In this document: piece after piece, positions 44,244 through 54,076 of the stretch
How the letters are laid out: each line of letters begins with the position of its first letter
Numbering within the stretch: position 1 is the first letter of the stretch
DNA from: Alkalibacterium gilvum
GTDB lineage: Bacteria > Bacillota > Bacilli > Lactobacillales > Carnobacteriaceae_A
Reading direction: 5' to 3'
DNA: 64,000 nt
Assembly (NCBI RefSeq): GCF_900109085.1
Contig: NZ_FNYW01000004.1
Span: forward strand, 23,079-87,078
The notes under the pieces: generated by a model
Told to the model about the DNA's origin: nothing
The model's database searches: none
The model's input: the letters and a program-made list of their open reading frames with translations, nothing else
Made by a program: the position numbers and the translations under genes

Positions 44244-46079
44244 TTAATTCACATCTCCCTTTAATGTTTTCAAATCAGATTCAGCAATGGCTTCTTCCAA
44301 TTCTCTTCTATAATGATTTTTATCTTTATCTGACCACTTATAATATTTAGCCATTTCTGAAATAACTGGATCAATTATTTCATCCAATGTATCACGCATA
44401 AACAACATGTGGTTTGTACGACGAACCATAAAGTCACTCGGACTCAAGGTCATTTCTTCTCGCATAGCGTAATGGAGACTGATAGAATCAGCTAGAGTTA
44501 ATCCGTCTATCTTTTCGACTTCATCCAGTAAGGCGTAAACTTTAGGCGTGTTTGTACCATATAAATGAGCTAAGTACGTCGCTTCAGAAGGACTTAAACC
44601 TTTTTCCACACCCATTTGTGCTAATTTTTCTGTTTCTTCATCTACTTTTTTCGGATCCATATCTCCACCAGAAACGGAATAAGATGCTGAATCAATTAAC
44701 TTATAGGATGCATTGAAATCTCTTTCCAGTATCTTGATAACCATCTTGATAGCTCCAAGAGCCATTTTACGATAATCAGTAATTTTCCCACCAGCTACCG
44801 TAATCAGCCCGTCATTATCAATTTCAAGAGAACTTCCTCGAGATAAGCTAGACGGATCCGTTCCAGTTTCTGAATTTGATTTTTCGATATTTTTTAATAC
44901 ATCAGCAACTTCATAACGTTCAACCTTACCTTGTTGGTACTGTTCAACAGTAGAAAGAACAGTATCGATACTTTCATCCGAAATGGTTTGATTACTTAAA
45001 CCGTTGTAGTCAGAACCACTGTTTGTTGCAATCAAAGGACGTAAACCAGCCCAGCTTGCTTCAATATCATTGATAGTAATATTAACTGATGGGTATCGAT
45101 TATTTACAATATCAAGTAAGTAATCAACATCTTCTTGTTCTACCTTTGGGTTTTTCAAGTCACCTTTATAGTCTGTATCAGTTGTACCAAAGTACGTTTT
45201 TTCTTCTCTTGGTATTACAAAAACCATTCTGCCGTCCTGCTTACCTGTATCAAAATAGGTTGGCTGCTCGACAGATAGTCTCTTTTTATCTACAACCAAA
45301 TGAACCCCTTTTGTCGGACGCATTTGCGGTGTTGTTTCTGTTTTATCGTCCATTTGACGTATCGTATCTGACCACGGCCCCGTTGTATTCAATACTGTAC
45401 GCGCTTTAATTGTAAACATTTCGCCAGTTAATAAGTCTTGAACTTTTGCTCCAGATACTCGACCTTCTTCGTCATGAGTAATACCAACAACTTTTGTACG
45501 GCTAAGCATACGACCGCCATCTTCAGCCGCTTGTTTAATATTCTCAATCACTAAGCGCGCATCATTGTTTCGGTAGTCCAAGTAGACCCCAGCCCCTAAC
45601 AGGCCTTCACTTTTCAATTGTGGTTGACGTTTCAATACTTCTTCTTTAGTTAACGTATAATTCGCATACTTTGTCCCCGTTACATCAGCTAGGCGATCGT
45701 ATAGATCCATTGCTACTTTAAGAGAAAACATGGAGAATGTTGTATTTGCTTCATCATATATTGGTAAAATCATCGGATCTGGCTTTGGAATATGTGGTGC
45801 AATACCTTGAACAACGGCACGCTCTTGTACCGTATCTGCAACGACTTCAACGTCAAAGTTTTTTAAATAACGTAGGCCGCCATGTACAAGTTTTGTTGAA
45901 CGAGAAGAAGTCCCTTCTGAAAAGTCTTGCATTTCAACGAGACATGTCTTTAAACCTGATGCGCTGGCCTGTAACGCGGCCCCCGCACCAGTAATGCCAC
46001 CACCAATGATCAGTACATCCACTGTTTCATTTTTTAGTGCTTCTATATCTTTCTTTCTTGTTTCTATTGAGAAAGCCAT
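44244..46079 (-). CDS. glpO: Alpha-glycerophosphate oxidase
   Basis: A 611-residue FAD enzyme: dinucleotide site VLIIGGGITGAGAALQASASGL, TSSRSTKLVHGGLRYL, IPREEKTYFGTTDTDYKG and a C-terminal helical domain. Compared with GlpD it has the extra segment of about 50 residues (VLSTVEQYQQGKVERYEVAD region) characteristic of GlpO, which oxidises glycerol 3-phosphate to DHAP with O2 and yields H2O2. Middle gene of glpKOF. No peroxidase gene is close by. Confidence 0.93.
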   Translation of the reverse strand: MAFSIETRKKDIEALKNETVDVLIIGGGITGAGAALQASASGLKTCLVEMQDFSEGTSSRSTKLVHGGLRYLKNFDVEVVADTVQERAVVQGIAPHIPKPDPMILPIYDEANTTFSMFSLKVAMDLYDRLADVTGTKYANYTLTKEEVLKRQPQLKSEGLLGAGVYLDYRNNDARLVIENIKQAAEDGGRMLSRTKVVGITHDEEGRVSGAKVQDLLTGEMFTIKARTVLNTTGPWSDTIRQMDDKTETTPQMRPTKGVHLVVDKKRLSVEQPTYFDTGKQDGRMVFVIPREEKTYFGTTDTDYKGDLKNPKVEQEDVDYLLDIVNNRYPSVNITINDIEASWAGLRPLIATNSGSDYNGLSNQTISDESIDTVLSTVEQYQQGKVERYEVADVLKNIEKSNSETGTDPSSLSRGSSLEIDNDGLITVAGGKITDYRKMALGAIKMVIKILERDFNASYKLIDSASYSVSGGDMDPKKVDEETEKLAQMGVEKGLSPSEATYLAHLYGTNTPKVYALLDEVEKIDGLTLADSISLHYAMREEMTLSPSDFMVRRTNHMLFMRDTLDEIIDPVISEMAKYYKWSDKDKNHYRRELEEAIAESDLKTLKGDVN

Positions 46080-46103
46080 ATCGAAATCCTCCTTATTTAT
46101 TGC

Positions 46104-47621
<1,518 letters not shown>

Positions 47622-47627
47622 CTAATT

Positions 47628-47674
47628 TGTAACCGATATCTGTAATCGGTTTCTTTACTCTTTTATTGTAACCG
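47628..47674 (-). promoter_or_regulatory. Phased TGTAAYCG repeats upstream of glpK
   Basis: TGTAACCG at 47628, TGTAATCG at 47641 and TGTAACCG at 47667 are spaced 13 and 26 bp apart; the first two also form an inverted pair AACCGAT/ATCGGTT. They lie within 60 bp of glpK and may bind a regulator (CcpA-like half sites or the adjacent Mga-like protein). Confidence 0.5.
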
Positions 47675-47786
47675 TTTTTTTCTAATTAAAAATGTCAGCT
47701 TTTTTTAATTTTTAAAATTTTTTGATAGTTTTTTGTTTTTTACACATTCAAATGTATAAAAAAGCTCAGCATTAAGGTATTTGATG

Positions 47787-47818
47787 AAAAAAAGCAGCAG
47801 CATTAAGCTGCGCTTTTT
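47787..47818 (-). terminator. Terminator of the Mga-like regulator gene
   Basis: On the minus strand AAAAAGCGCAGC, a short loop and GCTGCTGCTTTTTTT form the stem immediately after the stop codon. Confidence 0.85.
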
Positions 47819-49287
47819 CATGTATTTAATTCCAGAATAATTTGCTGAATATTTTCCATATCATAATCTGATAAAATTTTAGCTAGGATATAGACCCTAG
47901 CTTCTTTATAAATACGTTGATTTTCAGGACTTTCGTTGGTCAGTATTAGATCATACGTTTTATTCGGCTCATAGGCTTCCGTTTGAATACCATTAAGCGG
48001 ACGCATTTTACGCATCAACAACTGACTGAATGTTTCCTTATACAAGTCATCTATCTTTAAATCAATACCAACCTGTAAGACTTTAGCCGTTTTAGAGGTA
48101 ATCAGAATAAGTAAACTGATATATTTCGGTACTTCTGTTCTAAACAGACTATTACTCTCACTTGATTCACGATTGAATTTTTCAGTACTCACTTTCAATA
48201 ACTCATCAGCAAAGAAAACCAAATGACTGCCCACAATCTGTTTTTCATTAGATAAAATTTCTTGGTACTCATAAATTTCAACGTCTCCTTGAAAAAAGTA
48301 CAAACGCGTGTGAATATGAGTTAAATGGTAATACATATCCCTCTCCAACATATAAGGTAATCTGCGAAAATTAAAATGAATAATAATCGTTTCGGCTACC
48401 TGAGTGTCTACTGATGCGATTGGGGCATGCCTGTCGCGTATCATTCTATACTCATGGAAGTCATTTTCCGACAGTATGGAAAAAGCTAGGAGGTAAGCGA
48501 AATGTATCATTGCCTCCCCTTCGTCCACTTCGATTGAATACCGACTGAAGTAACGAAAAACCATAACTTGTATCTTATGATATAGCGGATCTTTCAAGTA
48601 AGGTTTCATTTGCATGCGTAAATTATCTACTTGTTGGTCTTTAATTGTGATTCGTGTCTTACTTATAATTAGCCATATGATAAGCTTTTGCCTATTCTCA
48701 GGAGAAATCTCTGCATCTAAAAACTTCTCCAAAGTTTGTACTGCTTGAGTCATTTGCTTTCCTGCATACTTTGAGAGTAAATATGTTTTATCTTCTATAT
48801 AATAATAGAACTGAAAATAGAAGTAGCGTATCTGCAATTCCTCTCCATTCAACTGACCATTTCTAATCTTGATATCAAACTCTTTTAAATGTGTGTTCAG
48901 CTCTTTAATTTTACGATACAAAGAAGATTCACTAATGACTAATTTTTGTGATAATTGAGTGATTGTAAATTTCTGATGTTTAAAAAGAAATTTGATAATC
49001 TCTACTTTAATAGATTGATCTAAATAATGACGGTATATATGCTGTAAGGAGACAGTATCACTCATTTCCAATGCGATGATTTGCCCATCATAATGAATAT
49101 GAACCTGCAGGTCGCATTCAGCTATTTTAACAGCAATCGAGTCTAAATCTGTCTCAAGAGACGCTTTGGAAACAGAAAGATAGTCCAACATATCAAAATA
49201 AGTGAGCTTACCATTATTTAAGACAAGCTGTTTGAAAATAGTTATTTCTCTCACTTCATTTTTCTCAAGAAAGTCTTCAATTTTCAT
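47818..49287 (-). CDS. Mga-like transcription regulator
   Basis: A 489-residue protein with two N-terminal winged-helix regions (about 15-60 and 78-125: FTITQLSQKLVISESSLYRKIKELN) followed by a long helical, PRD-like middle and a PTS EIIB-like C-terminal end, the Mga/AtxA layout. The ATG at 49287 follows GAGGGG and overlaps the stop of the flavoprotein gene upstream. It lies directly upstream of glpKOF on the same strand and is a candidate regulator of it or of its own operon. Confidence 0.75.
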   Translation of the reverse strand: MKIEDFLEKNEVREITIFKQLVLNNGKLTYFDMLDYLSVSKASLETDLDSIAVKIAECDLQVHIHYDGQIIALEMSDTVSLQHIYRHYLDQSIKVEIIKFLFKHQKFTITQLSQKLVISESSLYRKIKELNTHLKEFDIKIRNGQLNGEELQIRYFYFQFYYYIEDKTYLLSKYAGKQMTQAVQTLEKFLDAEISPENRQKLIIWLIISKTRITIKDQQVDNLRMQMKPYLKDPLYHKIQVMVFRYFSRYSIEVDEGEAMIHFAYLLAFSILSENDFHEYRMIRDRHAPIASVDTQVAETIIIHFNFRRLPYMLERDMYYHLTHIHTRLYFFQGDVEIYEYQEILSNEKQIVGSHLVFFADELLKVSTEKFNRESSESNSLFRTEVPKYISLLILITSKTAKVLQVGIDLKIDDLYKETFSQLLMRKMRPLNGIQTEAYEPNKTYDLILTNESPENQRIYKEARVYILAKILSDYDMENIQQIILELNT

Positions 49288-50611
49288 CGTCGAAAAGCCC
49301 CTCACCCATCCAGGATACGAGATTAGTTGTAGCTATCATCTGGGTATAAGAAGGATGGAAAAAGTAGTCCGTTTGCTGCAAATCTTCAATCGTTTGCTTT
49401 GTTTGAATCGCTAAAGCCAGTGTGTTCACTTTTTCTAAAATGTTGGCCGTTGATATTAACTGCGCACCTAATACCACGTGAGTCTTAGCATCATAGACCC
49501 ATTTCACTATGGCTGTCTCAGTACTGGGAAGGCTCGTTAATCGTATTTTTTGCCGAGAACTTTTTACTGTTTTATTTGAAAATACACTGTCAGACTCAGT
49601 CATTCCAGTACTGGCAATATAGTGGCCAAATATCTTCGTCCCAATCGTGCGTAGCGATCCTTTAAATGCAATCTCAGGTTTATTTAAATTAGTGGCTGCA
49701 ACAATCCCCGTTCTCACAGCATTATTGATTAAAGGGATATAGATATTATCTTTGTCTGGCCCAGATAGTTGAATACAATCTCCTACGGCAAAAACATCTT
49801 TTACCGAAGTTCTTAAATAGCGGTCAACAGCAATCGTTTGATCAATATGCAAGTTTATATGTGCATCTAAAAAAGGGAGATGCGGTCTTACATTAACACT
49901 CATTATAACGGCATCACTCGTTACAGACTCTTCACCGTAATTAACAGTCACTTTATGATTTGTTTTTGACTCTATAGTAGAAACTGTTTCCCCCAACTTT
50001 AAGTCAATCCCACTGTCACTTATCGCCTGTTGAATGGGTTGTATCATATCTTTATCCAGGTATTTAAACATTACATAGTCCATGCTTTCAATTATCGTTA
50101 CCTTTTTCTGTTGCCTAGTCAACAAATCAGCAGCCTCAACCCCAACTTGTCCACCACCAATAATCGTCACATGATTACTTTCTTTTACTTTGGCTAAGGC
50201 GGCTTGTGCTTCATCATAACGCTTATACTTAAGTACACTCTCTTGCGCACTGCCATTAATCTTTTCAGATAATTGTTTTGATCCTGCCGCAATGATTAAC
50301 TTATCATAAGTAATAACCTCTTCTTTTTCTTGATAATTATAGTTTACGGTTTTTTGAGTCGTATTAATTTTCTCAACGTTGGCTCCTAGATGAAAATCAA
50401 TATGATTTTTCACTAATTGTTCTTCTGTAATAAAGCGCGCTTTATTCAAATCCTCAATTTCTTTTTTCCAATACAAATGTAGCCCATTAGGAATATAGGC
50501 TAGTGTTGCTTGCTTCTCTAGAAGAACGATTCTTGCATTGGGATGTCGTTTGCGTGTCTCCAAAGCTGCAGCTACGCCAGCAAAGGATGCGCCAATAATG
50601 ACTACTTTCAT
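49277..50611 (-). CDS. NADH oxidase/CoA-disulfide-reductase-like flavoprotein without the active Cys
   Basis: A 444-residue two-dinucleotide-binding flavoprotein: VVIIGASFAGVAAALETRKR, KLIIAAGSKQ, VTIIGGGQVGVEAADLLTRQ, VFAVGDCIQL and a dimerisation domain. In NADH oxidase and peroxidase the redox Cys sits in a motif like FLSCGIALY; here the aligned stretch is YIPNGLHLYW, with no Cys. A standard Cys-sulfenic mechanism is therefore excluded, and the electron acceptor is unknown. It overlaps the Mga-like regulator by 11 bp, so the two are coupled. Confidence 0.8.
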   Translation of the reverse strand: MKVVIIGASFAGVAAALETRKRHPNARIVLLEKQATLAYIPNGLHLYWKKEIEDLNKARFITEEQLVKNHIDFHLGANVEKINTTQKTVNYNYQEKEEVITYDKLIIAAGSKQLSEKINGSAQESVLKYKRYDEAQAALAKVKESNHVTIIGGGQVGVEAADLLTRQQKKVTIIESMDYVMFKYLDKDMIQPIQQAISDSGIDLKLGETVSTIESKTNHKVTVNYGEESVTSDAVIMSVNVRPHLPFLDAHINLHIDQTIAVDRYLRTSVKDVFAVGDCIQLSGPDKDNIYIPLINNAVRTGIVAATNLNKPEIAFKGSLRTIGTKIFGHYIASTGMTESDSVFSNKTVKSSRQKIRLTSLPSTETAIVKWVYDAKTHVVLGAQLISTANILEKVNTLALAIQTKQTIEDLQQTDYFFHPSYTQMIATTNLVSWMGEGLFDDEN

Positions 50612-50808
50612 TCTGCTACCCCTTTTTCAATCATTTTAATTTAGTATAACATAGTAATAGGGACTCTATGACGCTTTTTGAAATGGCCCTATTATTGTGT
50701 TGATTACAGAAAAACAGGGAAAAAACTAATAAATTAGGACAGTTATCCCAATTACTTTGCTAATTTTGACCCTTTATATACAGGTATTCGTTACTGGCAT
50801 ACAAAAAA

Positions 50809-50856
50809 AGCCTTAAAACGTTGTGAGATTACTTTCGCATCAACGTTTTAAGGCTT
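50809..50856 (-). terminator. Host tRNA-Val terminator, displaced by the island
   Basis: AAGCCTTAAAACGTTG and CAACGTTTTAAGGCTT form a perfect 16-bp stem; on the minus strand seven T follow. It lies just left of attL and would originally have ended the tRNA transcript. 50612-50808 is otherwise the promoter region of the flavoprotein gene with no gene seen. Confidence 0.8.
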
Positions 50857-50871
50857 ATAATAAAAAATAGT

Positions 50872-50885
50872 ATGGTCGCTACTGG
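50872..50885. repeat. attL of the phage satellite
   Basis: ATGGTCGCTACTGG, identical to the 3' end of the tRNA-Val gene at 60568-60581. It marks the left end of the integrated element, opposite the integrase. Confidence 0.85.
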
Positions 50886-51041
50886 TTACCAACTACCAGC
50901 ATTTTCAACTATCAAACATAGGTAAAAACAGCATAATATCAAGGTTTAACAATGGTTTTCACTTAATCGGTATCAAACAAAATGAATAACCTATACTGTC
51001 ATACTATGCAACACTAATTGCACCAATAGGCTGGGGATGGA

Positions 51042-51067
51042 GATCACTCTTTGGAGTGGTCTTTTTT
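51042..51067 (+). terminator. Plus-strand terminator inside attL end
   Basis: GATCACTC, loop TTTG, GAGTGGTC, then TTTTTT. No plus-strand gene precedes it within the element; 50886-51041 shows no open frame. It may block transcription entering from the left. Confidence 0.75.
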
Positions 51068-51102
51068 ATATGTCTATATTAAATCATCTAATAGCTGTTA
51101 GT

Positions 51103-51143
51103 AAAAAAAGGAGATGGAGAGCCGAATATATCAGCTCTCCATC
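51103..51143 (-). terminator. Terminator of the leftward island operon
   Basis: On the minus strand GATGGAGAGC, an 11-nt loop and GCTCTCCATC form a perfect 10-bp stem followed by TCCTTTTTTT. Confidence 0.85.
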
Positions 51144-51147
51144 ATGA

Positions 51148-51219
51148 CTACAAACATGGACTAACTACATCGTCCAGCAAGGGAAAGAACGAAGTTACCC
51201 AACCACTACCACCCTCCAT
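51148..51219 (-). CDS. Possible 23-aa peptide at the end of the island operon
   Basis: ATG at 51219, 3 bp after the stop of the coiled-coil gene and 7 nt after TAAAGG. It reads MEGGSGWVTSFFPLLDDVV, then SPCL and TAG, just before the operon terminator. Position and binding site favour translation, but there is no homology argument. Confidence 0.35.
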   Translation of the reverse strand: MEGGSGWVTSFFPLLDDVVSPCL

Positions 51220-51222
51220 GTT

Positions 51223-51861
51223 TTAGCCTTTATATTTAGCTCTTTCTTTTTGACTCATAGGCGTTTCCTTGAAGTCTTTAATAAGACCATCAATGCCGAA
51301 GAAGTCCTCTCTAGTAATTTCCAGCCACATCAGATACGTTGAGCTGTTGAATCGTTCGTTCATCATCTCTAACTGTCTGGCCTGTGTACCTACCGCACCA
51401 TATTCTTTTTTATTACGGGGATCTAAGTATGGCTTGATTGCTTCGACAAATTCAGCCACTTCTTGTGTGTACTCCTTATCATCTTCTTTGAATTGTCTGT
51501 ATATAGTTCGCACTTCATCAATCGCTTCAACAATACGCTGATTATCTACTTTATGCTGATTATTTATTTCTTTCTTATACTCATTCAGTAACCGCCTTGA
51601 TTCTTCATATACATCCCCAGCGTTATCCAGGAGTAATTCTTCTTTGCGTTTTTTTGCTTTGTTCAGTGTGTTATTAATCAAGTGTAAATCAGCCTCAATT
51701 GCCTTATTCTTCTTTACTACGTCCATGCTAAACTGATTATCAGATGTATCTAAAGAGTCCATCAGACGCTGTTTTTCGGCTTCTAAATCAGCAATGTTCT
51801 TTGAGATGTCTGCAATTGGTTTGCTTGCTTTCTGAATTAATTTATCTGCACCTTTTATCAT
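51223..51861 (-). CDS. Coiled-coil protein of the satellite
   Basis: A 212-residue, highly charged protein. Residues about 15-125 are predicted coiled coil (DISKNIADLEAEKQRLMDSL, KAKKRKEELL); the C-terminal part is more ordered (STYLMWLEITREDFFGIDGL). It is the last large gene of the leftward operon, downstream of the TerS-like gene, where PICIs carry helper-interference or packaging genes. The ATG overlaps the upstream stop. No family recognised. Confidence 0.65.
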   Translation of the reverse strand: MIKGADKLIQKASKPIADISKNIADLEAEKQRLMDSLDTSDNQFSMDVVKKNKAIEADLHLINNTLNKAKKRKEELLLDNAGDVYEESRRLLNEYKKEINNQHKVDNQRIVEAIDEVRTIYRQFKEDDKEYTQEVAEFVEAIKPYLDPRNKKEYGAVGTQARQLEMMNERFNSSTYLMWLEITREDFFGIDGLIKDFKETPMSQKERAKYKG

Positions 51862-52121
51862 TATTTCTCCTCCTTGAAGTTACCAGCCATAGCATTATTA
51901 AAACGTTCTGGGTTTGATTCTTTCATCTTGATTTTTTCGCTATATCCTAATGAATGCCAATCTGTTTTGGAAATAAGATTCTCCTTTTTCTTTTTCTCCG
52001 CCTCTTCTGTCTGATCCAACTTACCTATCAAATCTTTAATTTCTTTTAATGTACCATCGTCTTTCTTATAATTAACCACACCATTTACATACTCTTTTAA
52101 CATCTCATATTTATCTACCAT
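51861..52121 (-). CDS. Small hypothetical satellite protein
   Basis: An 86-residue charged protein (VDKYEMLKEYVNGVV, KTDWHSLGYSEKIKMKESNP). The ATG at 52121 lies 7 nt after AAGGAG; the upstream ATG is too close to that site. It overlaps the genes on both sides. Function unknown. Confidence 0.65.
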   Translation of the reverse strand: MVDKYEMLKEYVNGVVNYKKDDGTLKEIKDLIGKLDQTEEAEKKKKENLISKTDWHSLGYSEKIKMKESNPERFNNAMAGNFKEEK

Positions 52122-52437
52122 TCTCATTCTCCTTTATATATGTTTGAATTTTTTTACCAACTTTTTTAATAAGATACTGCTTGTATTTCTTGTATTCTTT
52201 CAGCTCCAGCCCTAATTGTTCCGAAGCCTCTACATCGGTCAATCTCTTCTCTCGATCAAACTTCATGGAAAGGAATTCCTTTTCTTTTTCGTCCAGCTCG
52301 TTCAAGGCTTTTAATAAGCGGATCGCATTACGCTTTGAATTATCTGTCAAATACTGCACGTTCTCTTTGTACCTGTACCATTGATTCAAGTAATAAATCG
52401 GCCGAATCGGTAGTTCATCCAGGTCTACATACACCAT
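52111..52437 (-). CDS. Sigma-70 region 4-like satellite regulator
   Basis: A 108-residue protein. Its C-terminal half (LNELDEKEKEFLSMKFDREK, LTDVEASEQLGLELKEYKKY) has the spacing of a sigma region 4 / ArpU-like HTH, as in phage late-gene activators. The ATG at 52437 follows GGAGGCGTGAAG. It may activate the distal island genes; inference from type and place. Confidence 0.55.
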   Translation of the reverse strand: MVYVDLDELPIRPIYYLNQWYRYKENVQYLTDNSKRNAIRLLKALNELDEKEKEFLSMKFDREKRLTDVEASEQLGLELKEYKKYKQYLIKKVGKKIQTYIKENENGR

Positions 52438-52439
52438 CT

Positions 52440-52919
52440 TCACGCCTCCAATAGTTCGAGCATATGCTCATCAGTCAATTCTGAAGCGACTGGAGGAGGT
52501 TTCATGTATGCTCTAGTGGTTTTGTACCGATAGCTTGAAGCCTCCTCTATCTCGCTTATTTCGTCCAGTATAGCTACATCAATGGCTTGTTGCTCGCTGG
52601 CTGTTGACTCTTCAAGATGATACTGTACGAGATATTCAAGCTCCTTGCTGGAAAGGGAGTTCAGATATTCCTTGAAGTGTTTCTGCTTGAATTTCAAAGC
52701 GTTCAGTCGTTCCTGTTTCGCCTCTCCAGCCATTACATGATCACAGACACCATGCTCCACCTTGAAAGCTACAACATTAATTCCTAAAGACGTATATTGC
52801 ACTTGAGTGGAGAATGTCTGATCATAAAAGCCTCGCTCATATTCAAGTAACTCTTCTTCCAATTGCTGAATTCTATCTGATAACCTAAAATATTTTTTAA
52901 TGACTTCATGCTCTTCTAT
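52440..52919 (-). CDS. Helical satellite protein with probable ATA start
   Basis: A charged protein of 159 residues if begun at the ATA (52919), 140 if begun at the TTG (52862). The TTG has no binding site. The frame stays open upstream as IEEHEVIKKYFRLSDRIQQ, a continuation of the same coiled-coil pattern, back to an ATA preceded by AAGGCGGTG at about 9 nt. No ATG or GTG exists in this stretch. Function is unknown; similar-sized proteins lie next to late regulators in phages. Confidence 0.5.
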   Translation of the reverse strand: MEEHEVIKKYFRLSDRIQQLEEELLEYERGFYDQTFSTQVQYTSLGINVVAFKVEHGVCDHVMAGEAKQERLNALKFKQKHFKEYLNSLSSKELEYLVQYHLEESTASEQQAIDVAILDEISEIEEASSYRYKTTRAYMKPPPVASELTDEHMLELLEA

Positions 52920-53054
52920 GAAAAAACACCGCCTTTTTCAAGTCAAAAATCAACAAACCATGCATAAGTTCCATATTCGAACACTCAAAACCTTTAATAG
53001 ATGCTATACCTACAACGTTTGCATTCTGAATAGTTCGTACTTAGTTAACACAAC

Positions 53055-53243
53055 TCAACCTAAATATTTCTTAATCATCTGCTTCCAGCGTTCACCCATC
53101 GGCTGTTTATCTTCCAATAAACACTCTGGAATCGGTGTGCCATCTTTCAAATAACGTTCAATGGCTTCAGCTCGTTCAGCAATATCATTGTTCGGCTGTC
53201 TGATTGCCTCCAGCTTCTTCAATCGTGCTTTAAATCTATTCAT
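53055..53243 (-). CDS. Small basic satellite protein
   Basis: A 62-residue protein starting MNRFKARLKKLEAIRQ. The ATG at 53243 follows GGAGGAGGCACTTG and overlaps the end of the TerS-like gene. Two other small island proteins (53644, 53828) share the basic R-x-K-x-LE start. Function unknown. Confidence 0.65.
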   Translation of the reverse strand: MNRFKARLKKLEAIRQPNNDIAERAEAIERYLKDGTPIPECLLEDKQPMGERWKQMIKKYLG

Positions 53244-53601
53244 CAAGTGCCTCCTCCAATATTTCGACACGTTCGAGGATGTCATCAATCTCATATGATT
53301 TATAGGCCTTATCTAACAGTTCTTTTGAAGCCTGTAAACGTGTATGAGGAGAAACGTCTGGATCATCTCGAATCTCTTTAAGTACATTTATCGACTCCAT
53401 CGCTTCGTGTTGCAGTCGTCCGCTCACAACGTCCATTGTGTTCCGTCTAAGGCGTTTCTTCGCTTCAGCAAAGGTTTTATCCTTGAGATAGTTGTAAGCT
53501 GTGTTTCGATGAATTCCGACCTCACTGCTGGCTTCTTCAATGGAATCAGATGTCGCCAATGCAATTAAAAACTTTTCCTGTTTCGGTGTTAAGTCGCCTA
53601 T
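53236..53601 (-). CDS. Small terminase subunit-like protein (TerS), probable ATA start
   Basis: About 121 residues beginning GDLTPKQEKFLIALATSDSI after the initiator, the usual N-terminus of phage small terminases, with an HTH (EEASSEVGIHRNTAYNYLKD) and a helical C-terminus. GGAGGTGA lies 8 nt before an ATA at 53601. The in-frame ATG at 53616 and GTG at 53610 lie upstream of or within that site and have none of their own. A satellite TerS would redirect helper-phage packaging to the island genome. Confidence 0.65.
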   Translation of the reverse strand: MGDLTPKQEKFLIALATSDSIEEASSEVGIHRNTAYNYLKDKTFAEAKKRLRRNTMDVVSGRLQHEAMESINVLKEIRDDPDVSPHTRLQASKELLDKAYKSYEIDDILERVEILEEALDE

Positions 53602-53643
53602 GAATCTCACCTCCATTTCTAAAAACTGCACAAATTTTAATAA

Positions 53644-53844
53644 TTATGTCCAATCAACTTCTAAGCAGTACGCCTCTGGGTTCTCTTCTTTGAAAGCTTC
53701 CCACTCTTTGAACGTGAACGCTTTGTCTGGCTCGCCATTACGCTTGACGATGTAACCATCCTCTTCAGGCCATGCAACGTACACATTGACTTCGTTCGAG
53801 CCTTTCACTTTCTCAAGTCGCTTGATTCTACGATTGATTCTCAT
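53644..53844 (-). CDS. Small hypothetical satellite protein
   Basis: A 66-residue protein: basic start MRINRRIKRLEKVKG, then NVYVAWPEEDGYIVKRNGEP and an acidic end. ATG after GCGGAGGTACTAG. It overlaps the gene upstream. Function unknown. Confidence 0.6.
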   Translation of the reverse strand: MRINRRIKRLEKVKGSNEVNVYVAWPEEDGYIVKRNGEPDKAFTFKEWEAFKEENPEAYCLEVDWT

Positions 53845-54076
53845 CTAGTACCTCCGCTTCTAATATCGGCAATGCTCTTCTCCCAATATCTATCTGCCAC
53901 TGGAGAAACTCTTCACCTGTCATGGCTTCAAGTCGTTTAATCTCTTTGCCTGTTTCTGAAATAACTTGATAAGGAATGAATCGGCCATCGTTCTTTATGT
54001 CTACCAGCCATAGCGTATTCGCTTTAATTGTGTGCTTCTCAATTTTCTTCAATCTCTCTGATAAATTCTTCTTCAA
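53828..54076 (-). CDS. Small hypothetical satellite protein
   Basis: An 82-residue protein: NLSERLKKIEKHTIKANTLW, then LEAMTGEEFLQWQIDIGRRA. TTG start at 54076 after GAGGGTGG. It overlaps genes on both sides. Shares the basic amphipathic N-terminus with the proteins at 53055 and 53644. Confidence 0.6.
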   Translation of the reverse strand: MKKNLSERLKKIEKHTIKANTLWLVDIKNDGRFIPYQVISETGKEIKRLEAMTGEEFLQWQIDIGRRALPILEAEVLDENQS

